64,000 nt of DNA, taken from Paenibacillus amylolyticus. Lineage in GTDB: Bacteria; Bacillota; Bacilli; Paenibacillales; Paenibacillaceae. This document shows positions 1 through 7,783 of the stretch, one piece after another; the first letter of the stretch is position 1; every line of letters begins with the position of its first letter. The notes below the pieces were generated by a model that searched no databases, had not been told where the DNA came from, and saw nothing but the letters and a program-made list of their open reading frames with translations. A program made the position numbers and the translations under genes. The stretch spans positions 1-64,000 of the forward strand of contig NZ_RIAS01000014.1 in NCBI RefSeq assembly GCF_003719335.1, in the 5' to 3' direction.

Positions 1-68
1 TAGGCTGGGGGTGGAAGTGCAGCAATGCATGGAGCTGACCAGTACTAATCGGTCGAGGGCTTATCCAA
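1..68 (+). rRNA. 23S ribosomal RNA, 3' end only
   Basis: The first 68 bases match the conserved end of bacterial 23S rRNA (GGAGCTGACCAGTACTAAT followed by CGGTCGAGGGCTTATCC). The gene starts outside the window and the exact 3' end is approximate. No 5S gene follows. A short hairpin, TTCAAGGA/TCCTTGAA at 110-129, sits in the 79-base spacer before the first tRNA and may be a processing site. Confidence 0.9.
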
Positions 69-147
69 TAGCAAGTTCTGATCGCGTGAATTTCGTTTCG
101 AATCTAGTTTTCAAGGAGCAATCCTTGAACAACGTTGAGATTGTTTT

Positions 148-239
148 GGAGAGATACCCAAGTGGCTATAAGGGGACCCTCTGCTAAGGGGTTAGGCTGA
201 GTAATCGGTGCGAGGGTTCGAATCCCTCTCTCTCCGCCA
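148..239 (+). tRNA. tRNA-Ser (anticodon GCT)
   Basis: Long-variable-arm tRNA with a GGAGAGA/TCTCTCC acceptor stem, anticodon loop CTGCTAA (GCT, reads AGC/AGU), T-loop GTTCGAATC and an encoded CCA at the 3' end. First gene of an eight-tRNA array directly behind 23S rRNA. Confidence 0.95.
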
Positions 240-282
240 TCTTTACCTAAGGATGGACAAGCAATCAAAGCATGTATAATAT

Positions 283-359
283 GGCGGTGTAGCTCAGCTG
301 GCTAGAGCGTACGGTTCATACCCGTAAGGTCGGGGGTTCGATCCCCTCCGCCGCTACCA
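283..359 (+). tRNA. tRNA-Met (anticodon CAT), elongator type
   Basis: Cloverleaf with anticodon loop TTCATAC (CAT), T-arm GGGGGTTCGATCCCC and encoded CCA. The 5' end GGCGGTG resembles Bacillus elongator tRNA-Met rather than the initiator, which starts CGCGGGG. A tRNA-Ile with modified CAT is less likely. Confidence 0.92.
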
Positions 360-368
360 TATTACCCA

Positions 369-444
369 GGAGGCTTAGCTCAGCTGGGAGAGCATCTGCC
401 TTACAAGCAGAGGGTCGGGGGTTCGATCCCCTCAGCCTCCACCA
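369..444 (+). tRNA. tRNA-Val (anticodon TAC)
   Basis: Acceptor stem GGAGGCT/AGCCTCC, anticodon loop CTTACAA (TAC), T-arm GGGGGTTCGATCCCC, encoded CCA. It lies nine bases behind tRNA-Met in the same array. Confidence 0.95.
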
Positions 445-449
445 TATAC

Positions 450-525
<76 letters not shown>

Positions 526-534
526 TTAATGCTT

Positions 535-612
535 GGAACCGTGGTGTAGTTGGCCTAACATGCCTGCCTGTCACGCAGGAGATCGCGGGTTCGAATCCCG
601 TCGGTTCCGCCA
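535..612 (+). tRNA. tRNA-Asp (anticodon GTC)
   Basis: Acceptor stem GGAACCG/CGGTTCC, anticodon stem CTGCC/GCAGG with loop CTGTCAC (GTC), T-arm GCGGGTTCGAATCCCG, encoded CCA. Confidence 0.95.
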
Positions 613-631
613 TTAATCTAAAATTAAATAT

Positions 632-704
<73 letters not shown>

Positions 705-716
705 CCTTTAATCCTT

Positions 717-802
717 GGAGGATTAGCGAAGTGGCCAAACGCATCAGACTGTAAATCTGCTCCCGTACGGGTTCGGTGGTTCGAATCCATCATCCTCCAC
801 CA
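717..802 (+). tRNA. tRNA-Tyr (anticodon GTA)
   Basis: Long-variable-arm tRNA with GGAGGAT/ATCCTCC acceptor stem, anticodon loop CTGTAAA (GTA), variable arm CTCCCGTACGGG and encoded CCA. Confidence 0.95.
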
Positions 803-809
803 GTTTTAT

Positions 810-882
810 GAGTCATTAGCTCAGTTGGTAGAGCACCTGACTTTTAATCAGGGTGTCGAAGGTTCGAATCCTTCATGACTCA
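810..882 (+). tRNA. tRNA-Lys (anticodon TTT)
   Basis: Acceptor stem GAGTCAT/ATGACTC, anticodon loop CTTTTAA (TTT), T-loop GGTTCGAATCC. The discriminator A is followed by TCT, so CCA is not encoded. Last tRNA of the array. Confidence 0.95.
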
Positions 883-892
883 TCTTAAATAA

Positions 893-932
893 AGAGTGAT
901 TGATCATTAATTTGATCAATCACTCTTTTTGT
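893..932 (+). terminator. Intrinsic terminator of the rRNA-tRNA unit
   Basis: AGAGTGATTGATCA pairs with TGATCAATCACTCT around a short loop and is followed by a T run. It closes the tRNA array before the next promoter region. Confidence 0.85.
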
Positions 933-1030
933 TTAGACAGATATATTGCAGACTAGTCGATACAGAGCGGCATACATCAAGATATGATAAAATGATAATT
1001 AAAATAAAGCAGAGTGGTGAAGTTCATTAG

Positions 1031-2227
1031 ATGAAGCTCATACCTGATTTAAAACAGCAAATTGAAGTGATTATAAGCACCACATTGGATGAATATGAAA
1101 TTACGATGCATGAGTGGACAGAATCGATTGAACATTTGATTGGCTTAGACGAAAATAAACCGCAGCATATTCTTATTCAAGCGGGTAAAGGTGAACATGA
1201 TTCTTTAGAACGTTCTTCAGGATCTTCTGATGTTCTTAGTTTACACCATGGTGAGCGTATTTTTTTCAAAGTCGGTATGAATGAGCAGGAAAAAACCGTT
1301 CGGTGTTGGGGATGTGAAGCGTCATCTATTACAATGGAAACTCGCCGTCTAATTGAGTTACTGATTCTTAATAAGTTCGATACCAGTCAAAGCGATGATG
1401 AATCGTTACTCACAAACGATACTGATAAACAGTTATCTTCGCTGGGGATATGGCTTAAGGAGCAGATTAAAGCTCATGATAAGGGGAGTTTCGATCCACT
1501 GCCTGATTCGTTCGCTTCTATTGCAGGATTTCAGGAGGAGAAAATTCTTTTTCTGTTGCAGGGTGAGACTCCGGATTCTCAGCGGGTAGACTCTAAAGTA
1601 CTTAATAAATTGCTGGAAAGCTATTTTGGTGAAGAAATCACATTAATTCCGCTTGGAGCACAGGAATGGCTCTTCATGGGAGATGAAGAGATTGTTACTG
1701 GGGAGGCCGATGAAGATACAGCGGAGGCAAGAAAAGAGTCACTCCATGCTTTTTGTATGGGACTATATGAGCTTGTGGCTAGTGAGTTCGCAGGTGTTTT
1801 CCACTTGTCAGCCTCGCTGCCGTGTGTTCCCAAGGAGGCTTTGCTTCAGGTGACATTCCTCCTACAGGAAAGTATGCAACTTGGTCGCTCCTTCCATGTT
1901 ACACAGCATATCCACCTACCATGGAATCTGCAACTGGAGCAATTGGTGGCTAGTATTTCAGAGCAACAGCGGCTACGTTTTATTCGGGAAACGGGAAAGG
2001 GTACAACTCTTTTTAATGACAGCGAGACGTTGGCAACATTGGAGACCTTTTTTAGTTTAGACTGTAACGTCAGCGAGACAGCAAAGCGTTTGTTTATTCA
2101 TCGTAATACGCTGGTGTACCGTCTGGATAAGATTAAACAGGAGATTGGTTATGATGTAAGACACTTTAAAAGTGCGATCATTGTGCAACTTTTACTTCTG
2201 ATGTACAAAGTGACGAAAAAGGCTTAA
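1031..2227 (+). CDS. PucR/CdaR-type helix-turn-helix regulator
   Basis: A 398-residue soluble protein. The C-terminal stretch (about 335-395), with LATLETFFSLDCNVSETAKR and then HRNTLVYRLDKI, is the helix-turn-helix found at the end of PucR/CdaR-type regulators, where it binds DNA. The first 330 residues match no family I recognise and have no membrane segment or signal peptide. The gene follows the tRNA terminator and precedes the sugar ABC ATPase by about 100 bases, so control of that gene is possible but unproven. The start has only a weak GGTGAAG-like ribosome site. Family assignment is firm; ligand and targets are unknown. Confidence 0.75.
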   Translation: MKLIPDLKQQIEVIISTTLDEYEITMHEWTESIEHLIGLDENKPQHILIQAGKGEHDSLERSSGSSDVLSLHHGERIFFKVGMNEQEKTVRCWGCEASSITMETRRLIELLILNKFDTSQSDDESLLTNDTDKQLSSLGIWLKEQIKAHDKGSFDPLPDSFASIAGFQEEKILFLLQGETPDSQRVDSKVLNKLLESYFGEEITLIPLGAQEWLFMGDEEIVTGEADEDTAEARKESLHAFCMGLYELVASEFAGVFHLSASLPCVPKEALLQVTFLLQESMQLGRSFHVTQHIHLPWNLQLEQLVASISEQQRLRFIRETGKGTTLFNDSETLATLETFFSLDCNVSETAKRLFIHRNTLVYRLDKIKQEIGYDVRHFKSAIIVQLLLLMYKVTKKA

Positions 2228-2330
2228 TATTTTTGTGCAGTTTGCGAATAGTCAGATAACCAAGGGATAGGGTATTATAAAACTACAAATTGTATTCGAT
2301 TACAAAATGATCTCTGAGGAGGCAACAATC

Positions 2331-3455
2331 ATGGCAGGAGTACGTTTAGAGCATATTTTCAAAAAATACCCGGGTTCTGATAAAGCAACTGTAGTTGACA
2401 TTAACCTGGACATTAAAGATAAAGAGTTTCTGGTACTGGTAGGTCCGTCCGGTTGTGGTAAATCAACAACACTGCGTATGATCGCAGGCCTTGAGGAAAT
2501 TTCTGAAGGTAAACTCTACATCGGTGACCGTGTCGTTAATGATGTTGCACCTAAAGACCGTGATATCGCGATGGTATTCCAATCCTATGCCTTGTATCCG
2601 CATATGAGCGTATATCAAAACATGGCATTTGGTTTGAAATTGCGTAAAGTTAAAAAAGACGAGATCGATAAACGTGTACGTGAAGCAGCTAAAATCCTCG
2701 ATATCGAACATTTGCTTGAGCGTAAGCCTAAAGCATTGTCCGGTGGTCAACGTCAACGTGTCGCTTTGGGACGTGCGATTGTCCGTGATCCACAAGTCTT
2801 CTTGATGGATGAGCCGCTCTCCAACTTGGATGCGAAACTTCGTGGACAAATGCGTGCAGAAATCACAAAGCTGGCTAAACGTTTGGAAACAACTGTTATC
2901 TACGTAACGCATGACCAGATCGAAGCAATGACGATGGGTGACCGGATCGTAGTTATGAAGGATGGTATCATCCAACAAGCAGCTTCTCCTGAAGAACTGT
3001 ACAACCACCCGGCGAACCTGTTCGTAGCTGGTTTCATCGGTTCCCCGACAATGAACTTCATCTCGGGTAAATTGGCTGAGCAAGGTGCAAGTCTTCACTT
3101 CGTAGCTCCTGGTGTGGATGTTGAAATCCCGCAAGGTAAAGCACAAGTGTTGAAATCCAGAGGATATGTAGGTAAAGAAGTTATTCTGGGTGTTCGTCCA
3201 GAAGACATTCACGAAGAGCCAGTATTCTTGGAAGCTTCCCCGAACTCTGTATTCTCTACTCACGTAGATGTAACAGAGAACCTGGGTCACGAAATGCTCC
3301 TTTACTTGAGCGGTGTAGGTAACGACACTACAATCGCACGTGTAGACGGACGTTCTAACACTCGTGATGGCTCTACAGTTAAAATGGCCATTGACATGAA
3401 CAAAGTTCATATCTTTGACAAGGAATCCGAAGTTAACGTACTTCTTCAAGACTAA
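2331..3455 (+). CDS. ugpC: Sugar ABC transporter ATPase, MsmX/UgpC type
   Basis: A 374-residue nucleotide-binding subunit that powers carbohydrate import. It has Walker A GPSGCGKS, signature LSGGQRQRVALGRA, Walker B VFLMDEPLSNLD, switch His in THDQIEAM, and a C-terminal MalK-like regulatory region (GVRPEDIH). The start at 2331 is preceded by AGGAGG at ideal spacing; an upstream in-frame ATG at 2307 would put that site inside the gene. There are no permease or binding-protein genes next to it. In B. subtilis the related MsmX serves several importers in trans. Both sugar transporters in this window lack an ATPase, so the same role is inferred. Codon use is strongly biased, suggesting high expression. 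Confidence 0.95.
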   Translation: MAGVRLEHIFKKYPGSDKATVVDINLDIKDKEFLVLVGPSGCGKSTTLRMIAGLEEISEGKLYIGDRVVNDVAPKDRDIAMVFQSYALYPHMSVYQNMAFGLKLRKVKKDEIDKRVREAAKILDIEHLLERKPKALSGGQRQRVALGRAIVRDPQVFLMDEPLSNLDAKLRGQMRAEITKLAKRLETTVIYVTHDQIEAMTMGDRIVVMKDGIIQQAASPEELYNHPANLFVAGFIGSPTMNFISGKLAEQGASLHFVAPGVDVEIPQGKAQVLKSRGYVGKEVILGVRPEDIHEEPVFLEASPNSVFSTHVDVTENLGHEMLLYLSGVGNDTTIARVDGRSNTRDGSTVKMAIDMNKVHIFDKESEVNVLLQD

Positions 3456-3518
3456 TTCTACTGAGACTCCTCGGTTACGATGAAATCTGGAAGTAACGCA
3501 ATTATATAATCTAAATCG

Positions 3519-3553
3519 AGCCCCTTCCGTTTTTGCAGGAAGGGGCTTTTTTC
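3519..3553 (+). terminator. Intrinsic terminator after ugpC
   Basis: AGCCCCTTCC pairs with GGAAGGGGCT around a nine-base loop, followed by TTTTTTC. Confidence 0.9.
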
Positions 3554-3674
3554 AAAAGTGTATGGGACGGTTAATCCGTTCAGGTGAAAATATAGTGCAG
3601 GTAGAGCAGGGAGTCTTCGATTGCAATCGATCTCAAATTCATTTAAGATTATTTGAAGGTCTGTCTTCAAAATG

Positions 3675-3703
3675 TTGCATATTGGAGTATAAAAAGCGAT
3701 ATT
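3675..3703 (+). promoter_or_regulatory. Putative promoter for hprK operon
   Basis: TTGCAT, 17-base spacer, GATATT, about 110 bases upstream of the hprK start. A match by eye only; the -10 box is imperfect. Confidence 0.4.
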
Positions 3704-3815
3704 TTACATGCGAAACGACCTGGTTATGAATTACGTTGTGAATACGCTAATAATGAAAGAAACGATACACGAATGGGTACATAGAGGCACAGCGAATGCT
3801 GAAAGGAAGAGACAA

Positions 3816-4754
3816 ATGGCGAAAAAAGTGAAAGTATCCGAATTGGTACAGCAGTTTCAGATGGAAGTGGTTTCGGGTTCACAGGGGTTGAAAAGGTTTA
3901 TTACGGTAGATGACCTTAACCGTCCTGGCCTGGAGATGGCTGGTTACTTTGAATATCATCCAAAAGAGCGGGTGCAACTGCTGGGAAGAACTGAGCTGGC
4001 CTTTTTTGCGATGTTGCCTGAACATGAGCGTCGTGAACGTATGCAACGTCTATGCACAGAGGAAACTCCATGTATTGTGGTTACACGTGGACTAGAAGTT
4101 CCTCAGGAACTGATCGATATCAGTGAAGAACAAAATCTAGCTGTGCTTCGCAGCAATATGGCAACAACGATTCTTTCCAGCCGTATTACGGGTTTTCTGG
4201 AAGGTAAGTTGGCACCGACAGCTACCATTCACGGTGTATTGTGTGATGTCTATGGTGTAGGTATGCTAATCACTGGCAGCAGCGGTATTGGTAAGAGTGA
4301 AACCGCGCTTGAACTTGTAAAACGTGGTCACCGTCTGATTGCCGATGATGCCGTTGAAATTCGCCAAACCTCCGATTTTCAACTCCACGGTACCGCACCG
4401 GAACTGATCCGTCACCTGCTTGAAATTCGAGGTGTCGGTATTATCAACGTCATGACTTTGTTTGGCGCCGGGGCTGTTCGTAATAATAAACGGATTACAT
4501 TGGTTGTACGTCTTGAAGCATGGCAACAGGATAAACAGTATGACCGTCTGGGATTGGATGAAGAGACAACGCGTATTATTGATACCGATGTACCTTTGGT
4601 TACCATTCCGGTTCGTCCTGGACGAAATCTGGCTGTAATTATTGAAGTGGCGGGCATGAACTATCGCTTGAAACAGATGGGGCTTAATGCTGCACTTCAG
4701 TTCACGAACAAACTGACTGCAACGATTTCGGAAGATATGGAAGATATGGACTAA
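3816..4754 (+). CDS. hprK: HPr kinase/phosphorylase
   Basis: A 313-residue bifunctional enzyme that phosphorylates and dephosphorylates Ser46 of HPr-type proteins and so sets carbon catabolite control. The N-terminal half (1-130) is the usual regulatory domain. Walker A GSSGIGKS is at about 154-161, and the HPrK signature EIRGVGIINV is near 205. The start at 3816 has AGGAAGAG upstream and gives the normal family length; an upstream in-frame ATG at 3708 would add 36 residues unlike the family. It heads the hprK-lgt-ppaX-yvoF cluster, the order known in B. subtilis. A likely partner, an HPr-family protein with Ser46, is encoded at 37428. Confidence 0.96.
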   Translation: MAKKVKVSELVQQFQMEVVSGSQGLKRFITVDDLNRPGLEMAGYFEYHPKERVQLLGRTELAFFAMLPEHERRERMQRLCTEETPCIVVTRGLEVPQELIDISEEQNLAVLRSNMATTILSSRITGFLEGKLAPTATIHGVLCDVYGVGMLITGSSGIGKSETALELVKRGHRLIADDAVEIRQTSDFQLHGTAPELIRHLLEIRGVGIINVMTLFGAGAVRNNKRITLVVRLEAWQQDKQYDRLGLDEETTRIIDTDVPLVTIPVRPGRNLAVIIEVAGMNYRLKQMGLNAALQFTNKLTATISEDMEDMD

Positions 4755-4847
4755 TTTGGGTCAAGGAAGGTTCACCGACTAGCTCGAATAGCAGGATAAG
4801 GAAATATCAGGCATCAGGCTAAAAATATAAAGATTAAAGTTTTTATG

Positions 4848-4917
4848 AAGCATGGCATCTGGAGCCTGCACGCCTTCAAAGAGGAAGGTTGATAGCAGGC
4901 TCCAATCGGTCATGCTT
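4848..4917 (+). other. Nested inverted repeat in hprK-lgt spacer
   Basis: Outer arms AAGCATG/CATGCTT and inner arms GGAGCCTGC/GCAGGCTCC can fold into one long hairpin in the 197-base gap between hprK and lgt. There is no T run, so a leader structure or processing site is likelier than a terminator. Confidence 0.4.
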
Positions 4918-4951
4918 ACCGATGTGAATTGATTGATAGGAGCGTGAATGA

Positions 4952-5986
4952 ATGGATACATTATTACTGTTGAACCCGATTGCGTTCTCTATTGGCGCTT
5001 TAAAGGTTCACTGGTATGGGCTTATCCTGGGTGCTGCAGCACTTTTGGGTCTGTTGCTCGTCATTCGGGAGGGCAAACGATTTAATATTCCGCAAGAAGT
5101 GTTCATGGATATGGTTTTGCTAGGTGTGCCTTCTGCAATTATTGGAGCCCGAATCTACTACGTGGCATTTAAGTGGGAAGATTATAAGGACAACCTTTGG
5201 GACGTTTTTAAAATATGGAATGGCGGTATTGCGATCTACGGCGCATTAATTGGTGCCATTATATGTGCAGTCATTTTCTTCCGTCGTAAAGGATATAACT
5301 TCTGGCGTATGGCCGACATCTGTGCACCTGGACTAATTGTTGGACAGATGATCGGACGCTGGGGTAACTTTGTGAACCAGGAGGCGTATGGCGGTCCTGT
5401 AGAGGAATCATTTTTAAGAGACAAGCTACACCTGCCAGATTTTATTGTGAACCAAATGAATGTAGAGGGTGTATTCCATCATCCTGCCTTTTTGTATGAA
5501 TCCGTATGGAGTTTCGTAGGGCTCATCCTGTTGCTAGTGCTTCGTCGTCAGAAGTTCATGCGTGCAGGAGAACTGTTTATGTCCTATTTTATCTGGTATT
5601 CCATCGGGCGATTTTTTATTGAAGCTTTGCGTACAGACAGTCTTGGTTTTCAGGCTCCGGAGTGGGTTGCTTCATTGGTAAACGGATTATGGTCTCCAAT
5701 GACTGCAATGGGCTTCGAACAAGGATATTTAGATCCAGCGTATGGTAATGTGCGAATTTCACAACTGCTTGCGATTGGCATTATTGTTGTAGCTGTTGTG
5801 TTTATTGTTGTGAGAAGAGTGACAGGGAAAGCAAGTGCGCATTATAGTGATCCGATTGTCTCGTCGAAAGTGGCTGCAGATGATATTGGACATTCGGAAA
5901 CAGTAGCTGTTGAAGAGGACAAGGTAACAACGGCACCAATTCAGGCTCAAGATGACTCGAAGCAAGTTGAAGATAAAAAGGAGTAA
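4952..5986 (+). CDS. lgt: Prolipoprotein diacylglyceryl transferase Lgt
   Basis: A 344-residue polytopic membrane enzyme that moves diacylglycerol from phosphatidylglycerol to the lipobox cysteine of prolipoproteins, the first step of lipoprotein maturation. Several hydrophobic segments are visible from residue 10 on. The Lgt signature GRWGNFVNQEAYGG lies near 130-143, and HPAFLYESVW lies near 170. A charged, non-membrane tail of about 50 residues (rich in D, E and K) follows the last membrane helix, longer than in many homologues. Substrates in this window include the lipoproteins at 19612, 28014 and 60964. It is followed after six bases by ppaX. Confidence 0.96.
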   Translation: MDTLLLLNPIAFSIGALKVHWYGLILGAAALLGLLLVIREGKRFNIPQEVFMDMVLLGVPSAIIGARIYYVAFKWEDYKDNLWDVFKIWNGGIAIYGALIGAIICAVIFFRRKGYNFWRMADICAPGLIVGQMIGRWGNFVNQEAYGGPVEESFLRDKLHLPDFIVNQMNVEGVFHHPAFLYESVWSFVGLILLLVLRRQKFMRAGELFMSYFIWYSIGRFFIEALRTDSLGFQAPEWVASLVNGLWSPMTAMGFEQGYLDPAYGNVRISQLLAIGIIVVAVVFIVVRRVTGKASAHYSDPIVSSKVAADDIGHSETVAVEEDKVTTAPIQAQDDSKQVEDKKE

Positions 5987-5992
5987 TGCAAC

Positions 5993-6649
5993 GTGATTAA
6001 CACGGTACTGTTTGATCTGGATGGAACGATTATTGATACCAATGAGTTAATTATCAACTCATTCCTGCATGTAATGGAAGGCTGGGATCATGCTTCCCCA
6101 TGGACAAGGGAACAGATTATTCCGCATATGGGAGGCACATTGGAGCAACAAATGCGAACCTTTTCAGGTCAGGAGGAGGTATCGGAGTACGTCAAAGGTT
6201 ATCGTGCCTATAATGATATCCACCATGAAGCAATGGTCAGACCTTTTCCACACGTGATTGAGGTGGTTGAGGCTTTGGATCAGGCAGGGATTACGATGGG
6301 TGTGGTGACGACCAAAATCCGCCCTTCTACATTAAAGGTGCTGGAACGCTTTGATTTGCTTAAATATATGAAGTCCATTGTGACTGTGACGGATGTAACT
6401 CATCCTAAACCTCATGCGGAACCCGTGCAAAAAGCGATGGCCGAACTGGGATCGAACCCAGCTCACACACTGATGATCGGGGACAGTCCTGTCGATATTC
6501 AATCGGCGCAAGATGCAGGTGCTCTCTCCGCTGGTGTAGCCTGGTCGCTTAAAGGGGAGCAGGTGCTGAGCGGGTATAAGCCGGATTACATGTTGCATGA
6601 TATGAGGGATTTGCTGGATATGGTTCTTACGGGAACGGGACGTTCATGA
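5993..6649 (+). CDS. ppaX: Pyrophosphatase PpaX
   Basis: A 218-residue HAD-superfamily hydrolase. Motif I is DLDGTIIDTNEL at the N-terminus, motif II lies around VVTTKIRPS, and motif III/IV are KPHAEP and MIGDSPVDIQSA. In B. subtilis PpaX hydrolyses the pyrophosphate released when HPrK dephosphorylates P-Ser-HPr, and its gene lies in the same cluster, as here. It starts with GTG, with the ribosome site AAGGAG inside the end of lgt. The stop overlaps the start of yvoF by four bases, which implies translational coupling. Confidence 0.92.
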   Translation: MINTVLFDLDGTIIDTNELIINSFLHVMEGWDHASPWTREQIIPHMGGTLEQQMRTFSGQEEVSEYVKGYRAYNDIHHEAMVRPFPHVIEVVEALDQAGITMGVVTTKIRPSTLKVLERFDLLKYMKSIVTVTDVTHPKPHAEPVQKAMAELGSNPAHTLMIGDSPVDIQSAQDAGALSAGVAWSLKGEQVLSGYKPDYMLHDMRDLLDMVLTGTGRS

Positions 6650-7188
6650 GAAAAGTAACCCGCTATCCGGTAGAAAGTCAAAATGCACTTTGGCATATCT
6701 ACAAGACAGTGAGCCCGTGGAAGGGCGTTCGTAATTTTATCTGGATTCAGTTATCACGGTACTGTCCTGTACTGCCGCTTAAGAACTGGATTTATCGACG
6801 AATGCTCGGTATGAAGGTGGGGGAACACACCGCTTTTGGTCTAATGGTGATGGTGGATGTGTTTTTTCCGGAAAAAATAACGATTGGTGAAAACTCAGTG
6901 ATTGGTTACAACACGACGATATTGGCTCACGAGTATCTCATTAAGGAGTACAGACTTGGCGATGTCATTATCGGAGACAACGTGCTGATTGGAGCAAATA
7001 CAACCATTCTGCCTGGAGTAACGATTGGAGACGGAGCCATAGTTGCTGCCGGGGCAGTGGTTCATAAGGATGTTGCTCCAGGAGCTTTTGTTGGAGGCAA
7101 TCCCTTGCGTGATTTGTCTCGTTCGGTAGACTCGCCGGAAGAAACGGCATTTAAAACGGAGGAACCTTCTCAGCGAAAGCTGCATTAA
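6646..7188 (+). CDS. yvoF: Hexapeptide-repeat acyltransferase, YvoF type
   Basis: A 180-residue left-handed beta-helix acyltransferase. Imperfect hexapeptide repeats run from about residue 85 to 150 (for example IGENSVIGYNTTI, IGDNVLIGANTTI, IGDGAIVAAGAVV), as in CoA- or ACP-dependent O-acetyltransferases. The acceptor is unknown; B. subtilis YvoF at the same locus is uncharacterised. The ATG overlaps the ppaX stop (ATGA). A terminator-like hairpin lies 118 bases downstream. Confidence 0.85.
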   Translation: MRKVTRYPVESQNALWHIYKTVSPWKGVRNFIWIQLSRYCPVLPLKNWIYRRMLGMKVGEHTAFGLMVMVDVFFPEKITIGENSVIGYNTTILAHEYLIKEYRLGDVIIGDNVLIGANTTILPGVTIGDGAIVAAGAVVHKDVAPGAFVGGNPLRDLSRSVDSPEETAFKTEEPSQRKLH

Positions 7189-7305
7189 GCGCGGGGATTA
7201 TCACGTTTGCAAGAATAAGGGTTAAAAAAGCGTGTATGAAGTGATACATGACGGATACTTGAAATGATTTATGAACTAAATGCATGAACTAGTGCATGGA
7301 GGGAA

Positions 7306-7330
7306 GAGCTGCTGAGGGGCAGCTTTTTTC
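7306..7330 (+). terminator. Intrinsic terminator after yvoF
   Basis: AGAGCTGC pairs with GGCAGCT around a short loop, followed by TTTTTTC. Marks the end of the hprK-yvoF transcription unit. Confidence 0.75.
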
Positions 7331-7434
7331 GTATACAAAACCGGAATTGAAGCAAACGGTAAGGAGTCATAACGGATGGAGCAGGCTCGCCTAGCCTAGG
7401 CAGGTCGTCAGGAACCAGTCATAGTTTATGTTTG

Positions 7435-7464
7435 TTGACGATTCAGCGGCATCCATGTTATCAT
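7435..7464 (+). promoter_or_regulatory. Putative promoter of the his operon
   Basis: TTGACG, 18-base spacer, TATCAT. It is the best sigma-A-like match between the yvoF terminator and hisZ. Confidence 0.55.
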
Positions 7465-7783
7465 ATCCCATATCCTTTAGTTTGTTAGCACTTTACCATA
7501 CGAAAGTAATTGAAGTAAAGGTGATAAACATTCTATAGAGAAAACGGGTTATTAATGTAAAAGGTGAAGCCTTCGTCAAGCCAAAGTACATGCGGCTTTG
7601 CTGTAACTTAGGGGTAACTAACATAGGACGGGGATTTGTCATACATAAATCCTTTTGAGATAGAGCGTTAAAACGATAGAGATTGACGAGACAAATTCTG
7701 TCATTGATCGAATTAGATGTGAAGATATTATAGTGCAACTTTATATAACCATCCAAATCCATGACTCGGGGTGAATCATTTCC
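7465..7783 (+). other. Long untranslated leader of the his operon
   Basis: About 320 bases between the likely promoter and hisZ contain no convincing gene. I see no T-box signature (no AGGGTGGNACCGCG block) and no short ORF with a run of histidine codons. Control of histidine synthesis therefore is not visible by the classic routes. The leader is long enough for an uncharacterised regulatory RNA. Confidence 0.4.

Noticed and set aside
2463..3449. 328-codon minus-strand frame opposite ugpC
   Set aside because: It is an antisense shadow. The strong codon bias of the sense gene leaves the opposite strand free of stops; the translated sequence is rich in Cys, Phe and His and resembles nothing.
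7465..7783. T-box riboswitch before hisZ
   Set aside because: No AGGGTGGNACCGCG core, no AGTA-containing specifier region and no terminator before hisZ.
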